DNA of 64,000 nt from Kuschelorhynchus macadamiae (Eukaryota > Arthropoda > Insecta > Coleoptera > Curculionidae). The number at the start of each line of letters is the position of its first letter. Within the stretch, counting starts at the first letter, position 1. The translations under genes and the position numbers were made by a program. The notes under the pieces were generated by a model. It ran no database searches, was not told the DNA's origin, and worked only from the letters and a program-made list of their open reading frames with translations. The stretch lies in the NCBI GenBank assembly GCA_030620095.1, contig JAUTXW010000952.1, forward strand, positions 768,501 through 832,500, given 5' to 3'. Positions 20,931 through 34,530 of the stretch are shown one piece after another.

Positions 20931-23900
20931 CAGTATGGGGAGTATAGAGTAAAACTTTAAATTTGTTGGTCAGTGTAATATCCTATTTAGGTTCTGGCAA
21001 CACTCCAAAAACTGCAAACCTACTGGTTTAAAGATAACATTAAAAAACTTTTAGTGTGGAACCATAAAAGCAATGTGTTTAATGACTGCCTTTTAAAATG
21101 CGAATAAGACTACACGAGCTAAAGGTTTTAAGAACAGGGTTTAATGTTAGCAAAGCAAATTAGTTAGAAAGCAATATCATACTCTTTTAGTTCTTTACTT
21201 CAAATTGGTTTTACTAAGGATTTAAGACATTATTAGACAGTCATTAAATAGCTTAGTAAAAATCAAATAAGTTTTAAAACCAACTTCAAAATGGTTTTAA
21301 AAGTGGTAAATAAATTTGTTTTTTAAAGTAGTGATACAACTTTTTTCTGCTACAAAATTGTTAGTTGCTTTGTATCATTAAGTCAAGTTTGTGATAAAGC
21401 TAGTTGATGTTTTGCATGAAGCCTTTTTTTGTAAAACAAAATCAAAATAAAAAAAAGTTCATTAAAAACAAATATTAAATGAAATAATATTAAGAAGTCT
21501 CGATATTTCAAAGGGCAAAAGAAAAATTATTATTATAAAATCAAGATTCTCAATTATCTGTGGAAAATGTGGTAGTATTCCTTCGTTGGTCGCAACTTCT
21601 TAATAAAGAATCAATTCAAGATGAAAAAGCACAAATAACACACACAAAAAACACAAATAACAATAACTTCCGTATCTGAATTTTCCTCCATTTTCGCAAT
21701 TCATGTTCTCATTGGTTAACCGGTAGGTTTAGTAACACAGGGAATTTTGCGCTAAGGGCAATTTTTGATCCTCAGTTTTGTGCACAATTTTAAACATTTC
21801 TTTGTCACACAGCCAAACGCGTTCTGAGAGGCGTCAGCCAACCCATTGATAGATGACTGCGGGCATCGACGTAGACAAATAGCTATAGCCAGAATTTAAG
21901 TAGTCTTATTACAACATTTTGTTTTTGCCTTGAAACTTGTTTTAAGATGGCTACATTAAAATTCTATTGTTTTACTCTACCTTGTGAATAGCCATATGAT
22001 TTTAAGATTTGTTTCTACCATTAGGTTTACTGTTTGGGGTAATATTTTCCAAAAGTTGGGCATTTAAAAAATTATATTTTAAATTCATTTTTACTTTCCT
22101 TATTCTCTAATATGAGAAACCTTTGAGATTTTAACATATATCTTAAATCCAACGGACTGTATGGACTTTTTAAACAAGTTAATAAAATCCAGTGATAAAG
22201 CTTAATAAGTTTTAAGGATGATATAAGTTTGGTTTTATGAAAGCTATGTTAGTTCTTTATTTAACAGATTTCTAACCCTTCCATTATGTTTAATGGAGGC
22301 ATTTAAAATAGGCTGTAAAAACCTTCTTGTGAGTGGGCCCTTAGCTTTTAAGAAGATTTTATCACTGTTTTAATGAAATTATTATGACAATGAAGATATA
22401 ACAAAATATTTTATGATAAGCTGTAACAATGCTCCTATACCCCTTAACAAAACTAACGGTGTTTCTTGTGTGCTCAATACTAAATCTAACAAAGCGTTAT
22501 TAATTTGATTTTGGCAGCTCTTGACGCATGAATAACGTAATATATAATTCCTTTCGCTATGAGAGTTTCATCGTATGACCTACCACTAGAAACCTTAGAT
22601 TTATACAGTATTCAAAGCTAGGACTGTGAAAAGTTGCACTCTGAGCAAAATAAGAGGCGAATATCAGAAAGAATATAAGCGAAGGTATCAGAAATAAACA
22701 AGCTATCAAGATCCTATTTCTAGACCAATAAGAAACAGGCCATAGAATAAATTTCGAACAATATAAATAATAATTCACGATCGCTCAGATACAACATTCG
22801 ACCCACGGAGGGGATATACATGGAAGTTTCAGAACCACTAACACTTCAATCTCCATCCCGACGAGGAACATTCGAAGCTTCGAAAATGTCAAATATTATT
22901 TTGCAGAGAATTTTTTAAACTACAAGATTGTAATAAGTACTAATGACTTTCTAAAGATAAAGTCGATGTACCGGGTGTGTGTTCATCCAAAACAGGGATA
23001 TAAACGTTTGAAAGAAAAAAAGTTTCACCTTCCCCCACGACTTTATTATTGAAAATAAAAAATGATAAATAGCAAAAAAGTGCAGAGTTTCCTGAAAAAT
23101 ACAATGCATATATTTTCGATAAACCTTAATTAGGAAAATTCAAGAGAAAATCGGCATTTCCAATTTTGAGTTGCGGTTACGCCCCTAGCGGCAAGTTTTC
23201 GAACTTGAAAATAATTTCCAGCGACTTTTTATGGTCTATTTACCCATAAATATTTTTCCCCATAATTGTGTGATGAACGATTGCCGAGTTATGGCCGGAG
23301 ACATAAGGGGGAACTGCACGCGATATTATGGATCATTTGCAAGCCTTCCGCAGCTGCAATATTATGTTAAAGCTGTAAGAGATATTTATTAGCTTCAAGG
23401 TGATCTAATTAGGGAAATATGTATAGTTGGGCGCTAAATACGATTATTTATGAAATAATTAAACCTGTAATTATAAAACAGAAGTCGATTTGTCTATTTT
23501 CGACGATTTTTTGACCACTTTTTGACGTAAATGCCATCGCATATAATTTTTTTATCCACAAAATGGCTCTTTACCGCCTTGCATTGATCCTTTGTCTACG
23601 TAACTGCAAAATTTGAAATGGTAAATCGTACCCATGTCTTTGTATTTCTGCAGCGCGTGAACCCTTTTGAACGAAATGTAATTTAAATTGCCTATACATA
23701 ACACATTTTTTTGAAGTCGAACGCGCAGGATGTTTTTTCTAATACGTAGGTACCATTTCATCCTACTTTGAACTTGACTAGACCTTGTTGATTTCTTACT
23801 TTTTGTGTGTAGTTCTCCTTTAACTGTACATCCGGTAGATATAAATGTGGTAAAACTTGGGACTTAAATATTAATCTGCACATTTATAAATATTTTCTAG

Positions 23901-25056
23901 ATAGTTTCCCTGTTATTCGAAGCCTAAAAACTATAATCTCTTTCTTATACTGCGATATTATTTTCTCTTCCAGGAACAATTCGAAAAATGTCAATCAAAA
24001 AATGTGTCCAACCAGTTTAATATTTTCAGTGGTCAAGTGTTAATTCGATTCCATACAGCTGAAATTCTAGAAATAAAACGTCAAAACTAATTGCTTTATG
24101 CAAATATAAACAAAGTTAATTAAATTAAAAACTTCATCAGCGAAATGCTTTCTCAATTTTACGTTAGAGAAATTGCGTTCGACTTAAATCCCTTCAGTAA
24201 ATTTCAGACGGGAATTGTAACGTTGTTTGAACTTTTATTAAAAGTAATGGCTTTTCATAAAAGAAGTAATCTTGTGAAACTTAGAATAAGGAGTAAGATG
24301 ATAATACAATTTTCCTACTACGAACAAAGTTGACCTTTAAAAAAATAACTGACACCTTAATTTCATTCATTATCTGTTCTATTTATAGCTTCTTGGGATA
24401 AGTGATATATTTTCCAGTTGATCGATTGAATCAAAAAGCAAAAGAACATATTAAGCTTTCAATGTGAGTTCGCTTTTATAAAGGTTCGTATAAAAAGCTT
24501 AATTTGATGCTTCTTTTCGACGCTGCTTTACCCTTGACTTTTTCATATCAAATGATGAAGTAATAAGTTCATTCAATCAAAACTCCATAGGACTTACTGA
24601 ATTTTTTTTTGCTTTATAACTAATTTTATTTTTCCCGTTTCAAGACTATTGCTGCTGAGTGAATCTGTTACTATTAGAATAAATGAAGTGATTCGTTCCA
24701 TGCCTTTGTCCAGTGAGATGAAATTTGTTAGTACATTTATTCGTTATGACATACTGAATATTATAACAAATAAATTATACTTCTGTCTAAGGTAGCCAGG
24801 GCGGTCATTTTAACTTGTCTATAATTTAATCTGCTATATTATTTGTAAGATATCAAAATGAGTTGCGAAGTTATTTGTGACATCAGAAAAATATAAAAAA
24901 AATTTAAATATATAAATATAACCTGCATTTTTTAAATGAGATTCCTTGTCTCATAGGCCTATGTTTTCTGATGCTAGATATACCGCATTTGATAATATCT
25001 TTAAAAATAAACCAGAAAACGAAGAAATTCGCTAAATAAAATAGATACACAAATAG
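20931..25056. other. No gene recognised
   Basis: Long AT-rich stretch without convincing coding frames. 22980-23760 is less AT-rich and has the look of old repetitive non-coding sequence, but I cannot name a family. Small frames at 22557, 23552 and 24145 show no motifs. Confidence 0.5.
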
Positions 25057-26832
25057 ATGAACATTTATTTATTCCAAAATAAAACAAATAGTTATACAAA
25101 AAAAACCCATTGGGTGTGGAACAATGTCAGCAAGTAGCATTGCGCAATTAACTAAATAGAGGAAAATATAAAATACATTGCAAATATATTCATGAGTTAA
25201 ACTACTTGTGAAATCACATTGAAAATAATTTTTGATTCAAAAAAGAAAACAAAACAGACTACATTAACCGCAAGATAAAAATACTCAGTTTTAAAATTTG
25301 TACCATAATTTCTACAATTACAGATTAAAATACATACATTTACAGATTGAAATACCTACATGTCCAGTGTGGCAATACTAATATGTCAGGGGAAGAAAAA
25401 CATTCATTAAATCATTTCATTTTTATCAGAAGCATAGTATTCCTCCAATGTAAAAGGCCTTTTTAAATAAGAGTTTCCTTAATATAGTTTTTAATTTTTG
25501 TTTAGAAAGTGTACGTACATTTAGCGGCACTGCATTAAATATCTTTTTAATTGAGAATTCTACATTTTTTTGTAAAGTGTATGTGAAGGTATATTAATCA
25601 GGAAGAAGGTCTGTCACATCTCTGGTGGGATATTGGTGTCTCTCATTAAAATTATTAAAAGGATAACCATTATTTAAAACAAACATAACACAGCCCATGA
25701 TATACATACTAGTAAGAATTAAAATGTTATTATCAATAAATACTTTTCTACAACTATCCTGCTGTTTTAATTTAAAAATAGAACGAAGACATCTTTTTTG
25801 TAAAACAAAAATTCTATCGACTTCAACTGAATTTCCCCAAAAGATAAGGCCATATCTGATCTTTGATTGAATAAATACATGATAGGCAGATAGGACAGCA
25901 TCCTGACCAACCCTCTCAGCCACAATTTTCAAGGCATAGCAGTACCTAGAAGCTTTTAAGGCCACACCCTCAATGTGCATCCTCCATTCCAGTCTTCTGT
26001 CTATGTCAACTCACAGAAAAGATATAGATATTAACACTTCATTATTGTACAAAATATTAAAATCATTTTTTACTCTATTTCGAAAAAGAATGCATTGAGT
26101 TTTTGACACATTCAAAATAATTTTATTGGACAGAAAGTACCCATCATCATGGGGAATCCTCCTCAATGTGACTGTAAAGTCATCAGCATATAGTATTGTC
26201 TCTCAATCTCTCAATATACAGCAATACCTGTAATACTATACATCTCTAATTTACGTAATAGTAACGTATGATCTACACAGTCAAATGCTTTAGAAAGGTC
26301 CAAGCAAATGTTTGTATCCTGTCATTTACAGACTGTAAAATTTTAATAAGCGATTGATATATAGCTAGTTGATTTTCCCCTTCTAAAGCCATTCTGATTC
26401 ACTCACTATTGAGTTCCTCTCTAAGAATGTTATGAACCTATCATACACTGCATTTTCAAGAATTTTGCTTATATTTGAGAGTGAAATTGGTCTGTAATTG
26501 ATTTCTTCTTTTTTGCCACCCTTTTTAAATATTGCTTTTATATGTGCATTTTTTAATTTATCTGGAAAAGAACAAGTTGAAAAACATGAGTTGATAATGA
26601 CTGATAGAGGATCTGCAATATGACTCGATACTTCTTTTAACTCAGATACCGGAATATCGTCATCCCCTACTGCCTTTTTGATTTTTAAGCTTTTAATGAT
26701 ATTAAGAACCTCAAGAGGATTGGTTGGTGATAAATATACTGAGGAAACTTCTCTATTTAAAAGATTCAAATTGAAATTCTGAAAGTTTAGGTCTGGACAC
26801 GAGTTCAAAAAGTAAGCATTTAGATTATTCAC
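25057..26832 (-). mobile_element. LINE, 5'-truncated, minus strand
   Basis: The element reads right to left. 26832-26383 is the start of an RT domain: LNIIKSLKIKKAVGDDDIPV, DKLKNAHIKAIFKKGGKK, INYRPISLSNISKILENAVY. 26382-25981 is degraded (weak FGFRRG, CLDLSKAFDCVDH and LYADD-like pieces in several frames). 25980-25594 is the C-terminal domain, with IQSKIRYGLIFWGNSVEV and LQKRCLRSIFKLKQQDSCRK. A last frame ends near 25440 with KLKTILRKLLFKKAFY. The 3' end lies near 25057. This is a Jockey/CR1-like layout without RNase H. The 5' side stops at a (TA)n tract. Confidence 0.85.
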
Positions 26833-26843
26833 TGCTGTTAGTG

Positions 26844-27063
<220 letters not shown>

Positions 27064-27542
27064 ATGTACATATTATATATAATTTTTATTTCGTTAAAAT
27101 AAAATTTCGTTAAATTTAAATTCTTTATATAAATATAATATAAAGTATCCAACCGCACGCCTTTGCCGTACCATTTTCAGTGTTTATGAACGAATAATAA
27201 TAGGTAAAACGCATAAATTGACCCAAAACCGGGTGGTACTATCTGCTCTTGATGAAGATAAAGAATTTTGTAATGAGAGTGCCAGACTATAGAAGTGGCA
27301 TGCATTATTAGTAGACATAGACATAGACATAGATGGGGAGCCCGACAAGGGCAGCACTTAGGCTCACTGGGGCCCATTGTGCTATCCCCCCAAGTAGGCG
27401 TGTCAGGCCAAGAGATTTTTAGAAAGGAAAGGACCCTTTCAGGTCGCGCACGTCCCACAAGCTCGGGTTCCACATAGGTGTCACTCAAGCAAAGTAGTCT
27501 GGCGTTGACTAAAGCGTCAAATATTTATTTTCACATTTTCAT

Positions 27543-29074
27543 CTACTCAGCACAAAACCTGCAGTATGGATCGTTGTCGAGTCCAATCTTATGCAGGTAA
27601 TATTTCACTAGCCACTGTCCAGTTAGGACCCCGGTAATATTTCTAAGTTGACTTCTGTTTAGATTTAGAAGTCTATTAGACTCAGAACGGCTATAAGGGC
27701 CTGATATGAAGACCTTAGACTGTCTGAGTCCTGCTAGCTCGTGCCATTCAGCACGGAATTCCTCGACACTGCGATTCTTAATCCTAGCCTTGACAGCTGA
27801 AGGAGCAATTCCAAGAGCAGGTTCCGACCCAGTGAAAGCAGTGCTGCTACCTTCCCGAGCCAGCTGATCCGCCCCTTCATTACTCCCAATGCCCTGATGG
27901 CCAGGCACCCAAATGAGGCTAACCCTATTGGACTCACACAGCCTCTCTAGGGCTCTCCTGTATTCAAGTGTTAGCAGCGAATTGACCAGTCGAGAACAGA
28001 CCTTTAATCGCGGCTTGACTATCACAGCATATATAGATATGCTTTTATCTGAAAGGTTTTCCTGTACGCAGTCCAAGATTGCTGTAATCTATATATACAG
28101 TCGCATACCGTCCAAGAGCAAGACTAATTCTTGCCCAAACTTTCCCCATAAATTCCCGCCCCAGATCCCTCCTTCATTAGAGAGCCATCTGTAAACCAGA
28201 CAAGGCCCTCCGGTTTGAGGAAGGATGGGGAGGAATCCCTCCATTGTTCTCTCAGGAACAATTACACAAAACCTTTTAGGGGCAATTGAGACCGGAATAA
28301 TGGCATCTCTCCTTGCTAGGAGAGGGTCTGATCTGATCAGTTCAGTCCAAACTCGCGTATGCCCAAAATTCCAGTCTCTGTGTATCCGGAAGGTCTCAAC
28401 TCTTTCCCAAAGAGGGTGAGCCTCTCAAGGTTCACTTTTCTCTTATGGGTAAATGGTACCATTTCGGTCTTATCCAGATTAACAGACAGACCGTGTTTTT
28501 GGCACCACTTTTCCACCATGGCCAAAGCCCTCTGCATGAGCCCTATAATGGTGTTTGGGAACTTGCCTATTACTATAATGGCAAGATCATCAGCGTAGCT
28601 TTGAGCATAAACTCCGCTCTCGTTGAGAGTATGAAGCAGCCCATCCACAACCAGACACCACTTGGAGAAAGAACTCCGCCCTGCGGACATCCTTTGACCA
28701 CGGACGAGCATACTGTCACGCTCCCAAGAGAAGATGTTATGATTCCGCTTTCAAGCATGACGCAAACCCACCTAATTACAGCCCTATCCACGCCAAAACT
28801 CTCAGCAGCCTCACTAATGGAGTCAAAGGTGGTGTTGTTAAACGTCCCCTCGATATCCAAGAACACACCCAGAGCCATCTCCTTGGACTAGACCCCCACC
28901 TCCAGTAGTCCAGGATTTCTACCCAGTGCGCCGTTTCTTATATAAGCATCCACGATCTTCTCCATGGTTTTCAAAAGAAAAGAGGATAGACTGATGGGCC
29001 TAAAGTCCTTAGCAGTTTCGTAGCAATTACGACCCGGTTTAGGAATAAACGCTACCCGAACCCTGCGCCATCGG

Positions 29075-29112
<38 letters not shown>

Positions 29113-30438
29113 GAAGAATATATATATATATATATATATAAATGGGCAAAACGAAGATATTATATATAATATATATATAATATATAGCGGCCGTTTTAGT
29201 ACCGGGCCTGCCCAGTAACCTCATCATTAGATTATATAAATGAGTTTCCAGGAGCATTCCTAGAGCCTCCTCTGCGGTAGTGGTATAGCCACCGGTAAGC
29301 CTTAGAGCCCCCACGCTCTGTTCTCGACCTTTTGAGAGAATCCTTTATAGCGGCTTCCGGAAGACCTTCTAAGCTTTAGTAGGTCCTCCAAGACCCTCTC
29401 TTTGAACTGTGTATCAGTTCTTTGTACCTGCGTTGAGAATTCCTATGTTCTTCCCAGTCAGCAGGTAATTTCGATCGCATGGCCCTGTTAAAGAGCCTGC
29501 GTGTATCTTTACGAGCCTTTTCAAGATCCAAGTTCCACCAAGGTGTTTTCTTGGTACCTCGATAGGTCCGCAATGCACAATTCTCCTCATAGCAGTCTAT
29601 TATGGCTTCCTGTATAGAGTTTGCCACATTTTCCACTTGTCTTACTCTACAGCATGGCATTAGTGGCATATCTAACCGCACTTTAAGCGACTCCACACAG
29701 TTGGTTGTCCTCGGGTTTCGAAAACTACTGAGCTCCATGTCATGCTCAAGGTTTAGCTTAAAGAGGATGTGTCTATGATCCGATAAAGATGGCTCATCAG
29801 ACACCCTCCATTCCCTAACAACCGGAACCAGCAAAAATGATGTTGAGAGTTAGGTCAATAACCTCCTGCCTTCGTGACGTGACAAAAGTTGGAGTGTTTC
29901 CCCGATTTAGAATTTCTAAATCAGTTGTACTGAGGTACTCTAAAAGACTTGCGCCCCTCGAGTTGGTGTCAGTGCTGCCCCACACAACATTGTGTGCGTT
30001 GGCGTCGCATCCAACAACAAGAGGAAGCCCGTTGTCCCTACAGTATCCTATTAAGTCAATGAGTTCCCTGGTAGGTGGGTCCTCTCTTGAGTCATAGGGA
30101 AGATAGGCTGAGCATACTACAATGGGTTTGCGATGCCCTGCCTTATCCTTAAAAATCAGTTTCAGAGCCACTAGGTCCCTGGAACAAAATTCCGGTAGTG
30201 ACAAGGACTCAATACATCTGACAACGTAGATGCATGACCTTGGGTTCAGGTGGATGTCCCTTTTATAATGTAGAGAACTTTCTATCTGTCCCAGACCTCG
30301 CATATGCCCCTTGTAAGCCCAAGGTTCCTGTAGAAGGTAGATGTGTGTTTGCCTCACAGCTATGTGACAGCCTATTAATGAGGTCGCCCCTCTGCTGTGC
30401 TGCAAGTTACTTGGTAGGAAGAGCACCCCTTTGCCCAT
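27543..30438 (-). pseudogene. EN-RT-RNase H polyprotein of the LINE, broken
   Basis: 30438-29815 is endonuclease: LLQEPWAYKGHMRGLGQIES, VVCSAYLPYDSRE and GCDANAHNVVWGSTDTNS. 29834-29376 completes it with SDEPSLSDHRHILF (the catalytic S-D-H) and a linker with TKKTPWWNLDLEKARK. The RT follows in changing frames: VAFIPKPGR, DFRPISLSSFLLKTMEKIV, VFLDIEGTFNNTTFD, GCPQGGVLSP and SYADDLAIIVIG. RNase H has WFTDGSLMKEGSG at about 28200, CDSQAAIKG near 28040, and WVPGHQGIGSNEGADQLARE near 27880, and ends with the LTGQWLVKYYLHKIGL and DPYCRFCAE finger. Its role was target cutting, reverse transcription and RNA removal. Plus-strand frames at 27913, 28359, 28445, 29837 and 30234 are antisense shadows. Confidence 0.9.
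29078..29185. repeat. (TA)n microsatellite inside the LINE
   Basis: Two TA tracts (about 29078-29110 and 29118-29141) and an ATATTATATATAAT run. They sit between the endonuclease-RT linker and the first RT block, where part of the LINE sequence appears lost. Confidence 0.9.
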
Positions 30439-30605
30439 TGGAACGAGCTAAGGGTGATCCTCCGTCATCCGGGAAGTTGTGTCCTCCGACCCAGATGCCG
30501 CGCTATGCACGTCTATCTGAGACAGAAGCTCAGCAATTTCCTGCTTAGCGTCAGACTTGGGGTCTCACATTATTGTTGGATCACCCTGTAGTCCACTTGC
30601 ATACC

Positions 30606-30636
30606 TAATAAGGTTTCGAGTAATGAAACCTTATTA
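30606..30636. other. Perfect 12-bp inverted repeat with 7-nt loop
   Basis: TAATAAGGTTTC (30606-30617), loop GAGTAAT, GAAACCTTATTA (30625-30636). It lies just upstream of the LINE's 5' side. There is no T-run, and no known function is implied. Confidence 0.7.
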
Positions 30637-31194
30637 TAAATTTCTGAAACAAACTAAAAAAAATCTGTTTTGCAAATTTTTAATTTTACCCTAGCTCTCT
30701 TGTTACGTCAAGCACCAAAACATAAGGATCCATTATCAGATCATTAATATTTGCACGTGGAATGTCGGTAGCTGTGGCAGATACGGTGGTTGAAAGTGGT
30801 CACCCAACGGCATTCCCGTATTTCAACCAATGAGAATGTTCAAGCATGTATTTATATATACAAGGTGACCAGTAAAGTGCTCATCATATGAGAAATGTTT
30901 TTCAGCCAGTAAAGAAAAGTGAAAGTTTCACACTAATTTTGCCACATACAGGCGCTGACTTCCCTGTTATAGTACTTTTGCGAATGGTTTTACTTCTTAA
31001 GCTTCGATGAGATTTCTTCTGATATTGTAGTCCTTTTATAGACTAATAATTCCAGACCAATAGTAGGCCTCAACTGGAAAAGCTTTGCCAAAAATCTGTT
31101 ATTGTGATCTTAGAATAATTTGTATATTGTATATATTATCCAAAATTTCTGCATCAAAATTTATTTAGCTAATTATTTCAGTATTACAAATGAT
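30637..31194. other. No gene recognised
   Basis: AT-rich spacer between two LINE relics, with nothing I can assign. Confidence 0.5.
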
Positions 31195-31740
31195 ATCACA
31201 TCGGAAAATCAGTGCGGATTTAGAAAGGATTCTAGTACATTGTAGCATTGGTGGGTGTTACTAATGACATTGCCGCTATTGATAAGCAACTTAGAAATGC
31301 ATTGGATTTGCTTGGTTTTTCCAAAACTTTTGATACTGTTAATCATGATCTATTCTTAGCAAAATCAAAATACTATGGTATTTAGGAACAATCACTTCAA
31401 CTTTTAAAATAATATTTTTTAATAGATTTCAAAAAATGTAAGGTTCACACAAGAAATATGTTCGTTGCCTCCAGGACTTCTGAAAATATTTTACTAATTC
31501 ATTTGCAAGACGTTAATAATGAAATTCTTAAATGGCAAGTTCTGTTTAGTATGGTTAATGGTTATTAAACCCAACATTATCCTGTAAAAAAAAGTATGTA
31601 ATTTGTTTTGTCTCCTTAACCACAGAAGCAGGGCTCTGTAGAGTAGCCTTTCTGACTAAACTGGGCCTTGCCCTTGTGTTGGTTTTATAAAATGTATTTT
31701 TTTATGTATGTCAAATAAAAGATTTATTATTATATATAAA
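31195..31740 (+). pseudogene. LINE RT fragment and 3' end
   Basis: Frames read NQCGFRKDSSTL, then DIAAIDKQLRNALDLLGFSK and TFDTVNHDLFLAKSKYYGI, a stop, and EQSLQLLK. These are the adjacent RT blocks G-F-R-x-G-x-S-T and F-D-T-V-N-H-x-L-L of a Jockey-like LINE. The later PQG and YADD blocks are not recognisable. The segment ends with an AT-rich tail and AATAAAAGATTTATTATT at about 31716-31733, which looks like a polyadenylation signal and element end. Confidence 0.7.
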
Positions 31741-31799
31741 TAGACATATGTTTAACGTCTGAAGAAGCTATTGTGTAGTGAAACACGCCACGTTTTTAT

Positions 31800-32699
31800 A
31801 AACAAAGATACTGAAAATGTTAAAAAAATTACTTTTACCTAATATTATTATGGATTTCCACCAAGAATCATCGGCATCTAATATAGTGAGATGTTGAGTT
31901 TAATTTGATCATATCACCTATGATGTTAATTGCGACATCCATAACTAAACACAATGAAGATATGCAATCTTCATTAAAATTCAATACTGTAATTGACAAT
32001 TTTATTACACGAAATGCAAAGTAATATATCATTGTCAGCGGAACTGGTAAGTTGTAATTTTATTTAAAAAAATCGTTGCGTTTTAATCCTGATTAGCTTT
32101 TACATCGACGGCTTACAATTTGCCAGATTAATCCTAACCTACGTCTACTCCTGCAATTTCATTAACTCGATCAGTTGGAAAACGTAAAGTTAAATATTTG
32201 TATTGCGTTTAATTTGCATTCTCGAGGATTGCCTGAAATCGAGCATTATTTGATTATTTAATTAGTTCATTTAGGGTAAATGGACAATGACAGAATTGGC
32301 ACATAATTAGCAAACGAGAAAATTTATAGAAAACTAATTAGTTTTAATTTGTTTATTTCTTGTCAAGTAATGTCAAAATTTTAGTAGGCAAAATCTACCT
32401 AATTTTATAGTTTATATGCTTATTCATTCATAAATTCATTAATCTCTTAGTGTAAGTTCCTCTTAATTGTAAAAAAAGGCTAAATGTTATGCAAAATGAC
32501 AGGGATTTAAAAGGACCTTTATCATTATTTCTATAAACAAAGTTTACCTACGTCTACGGACGACCCCTAATTTCAGCCAAACTGGACGGAATTCCCCATT
32601 TTATTACTCTATATATTTTTGAAATAGACTATAATCCTGGTGACGCTCAACTTTTGAGTAGCTTCTATGTATAAAAGTCATAATAAAATATTTAAATGT
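31800..32699. other. No gene recognised
   Basis: AT-rich spacer. At its left edge, 31759-31783 carries a degenerate CTGAAGA..GAAA motif resembling the hammerhead-type tails elsewhere in the window. Confidence 0.45.

Positions 32700-34530
<1,831 letters not shown>

Larger units (their letters stand above)
27310..30590 (-). mobile_element. LINE with endonuclease, RT and RNase H (I/LOA-like), minus strand
   Basis: A nearly complete second reading frame of a non-LTR element lies here on the minus strand, GC-richer than its surroundings. Domains in order are AP-endonuclease (30438-29376), RT (about 29060-28337) and RNase H (about 28200-27543). The RNase H places it in the I/LOA group of LINEs rather than Jockey. 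The 3' end is near 27310, where the minus strand carries TCTATG repeated three times, a simple-repeat tail as seen in such elements. No gag-like first frame is recognisable upstream of 30590. Shifts and a microsatellite at 29078 show it is dead. Confidence 0.9.

Noticed and set aside
28445..28891. A 148-codon plus-strand frame, and others at 27913, 28359, 29837 and 30234
   Set aside because: All are antisense to the EN-RT-RNase H LINE, whose minus-strand motifs are unmistakable.
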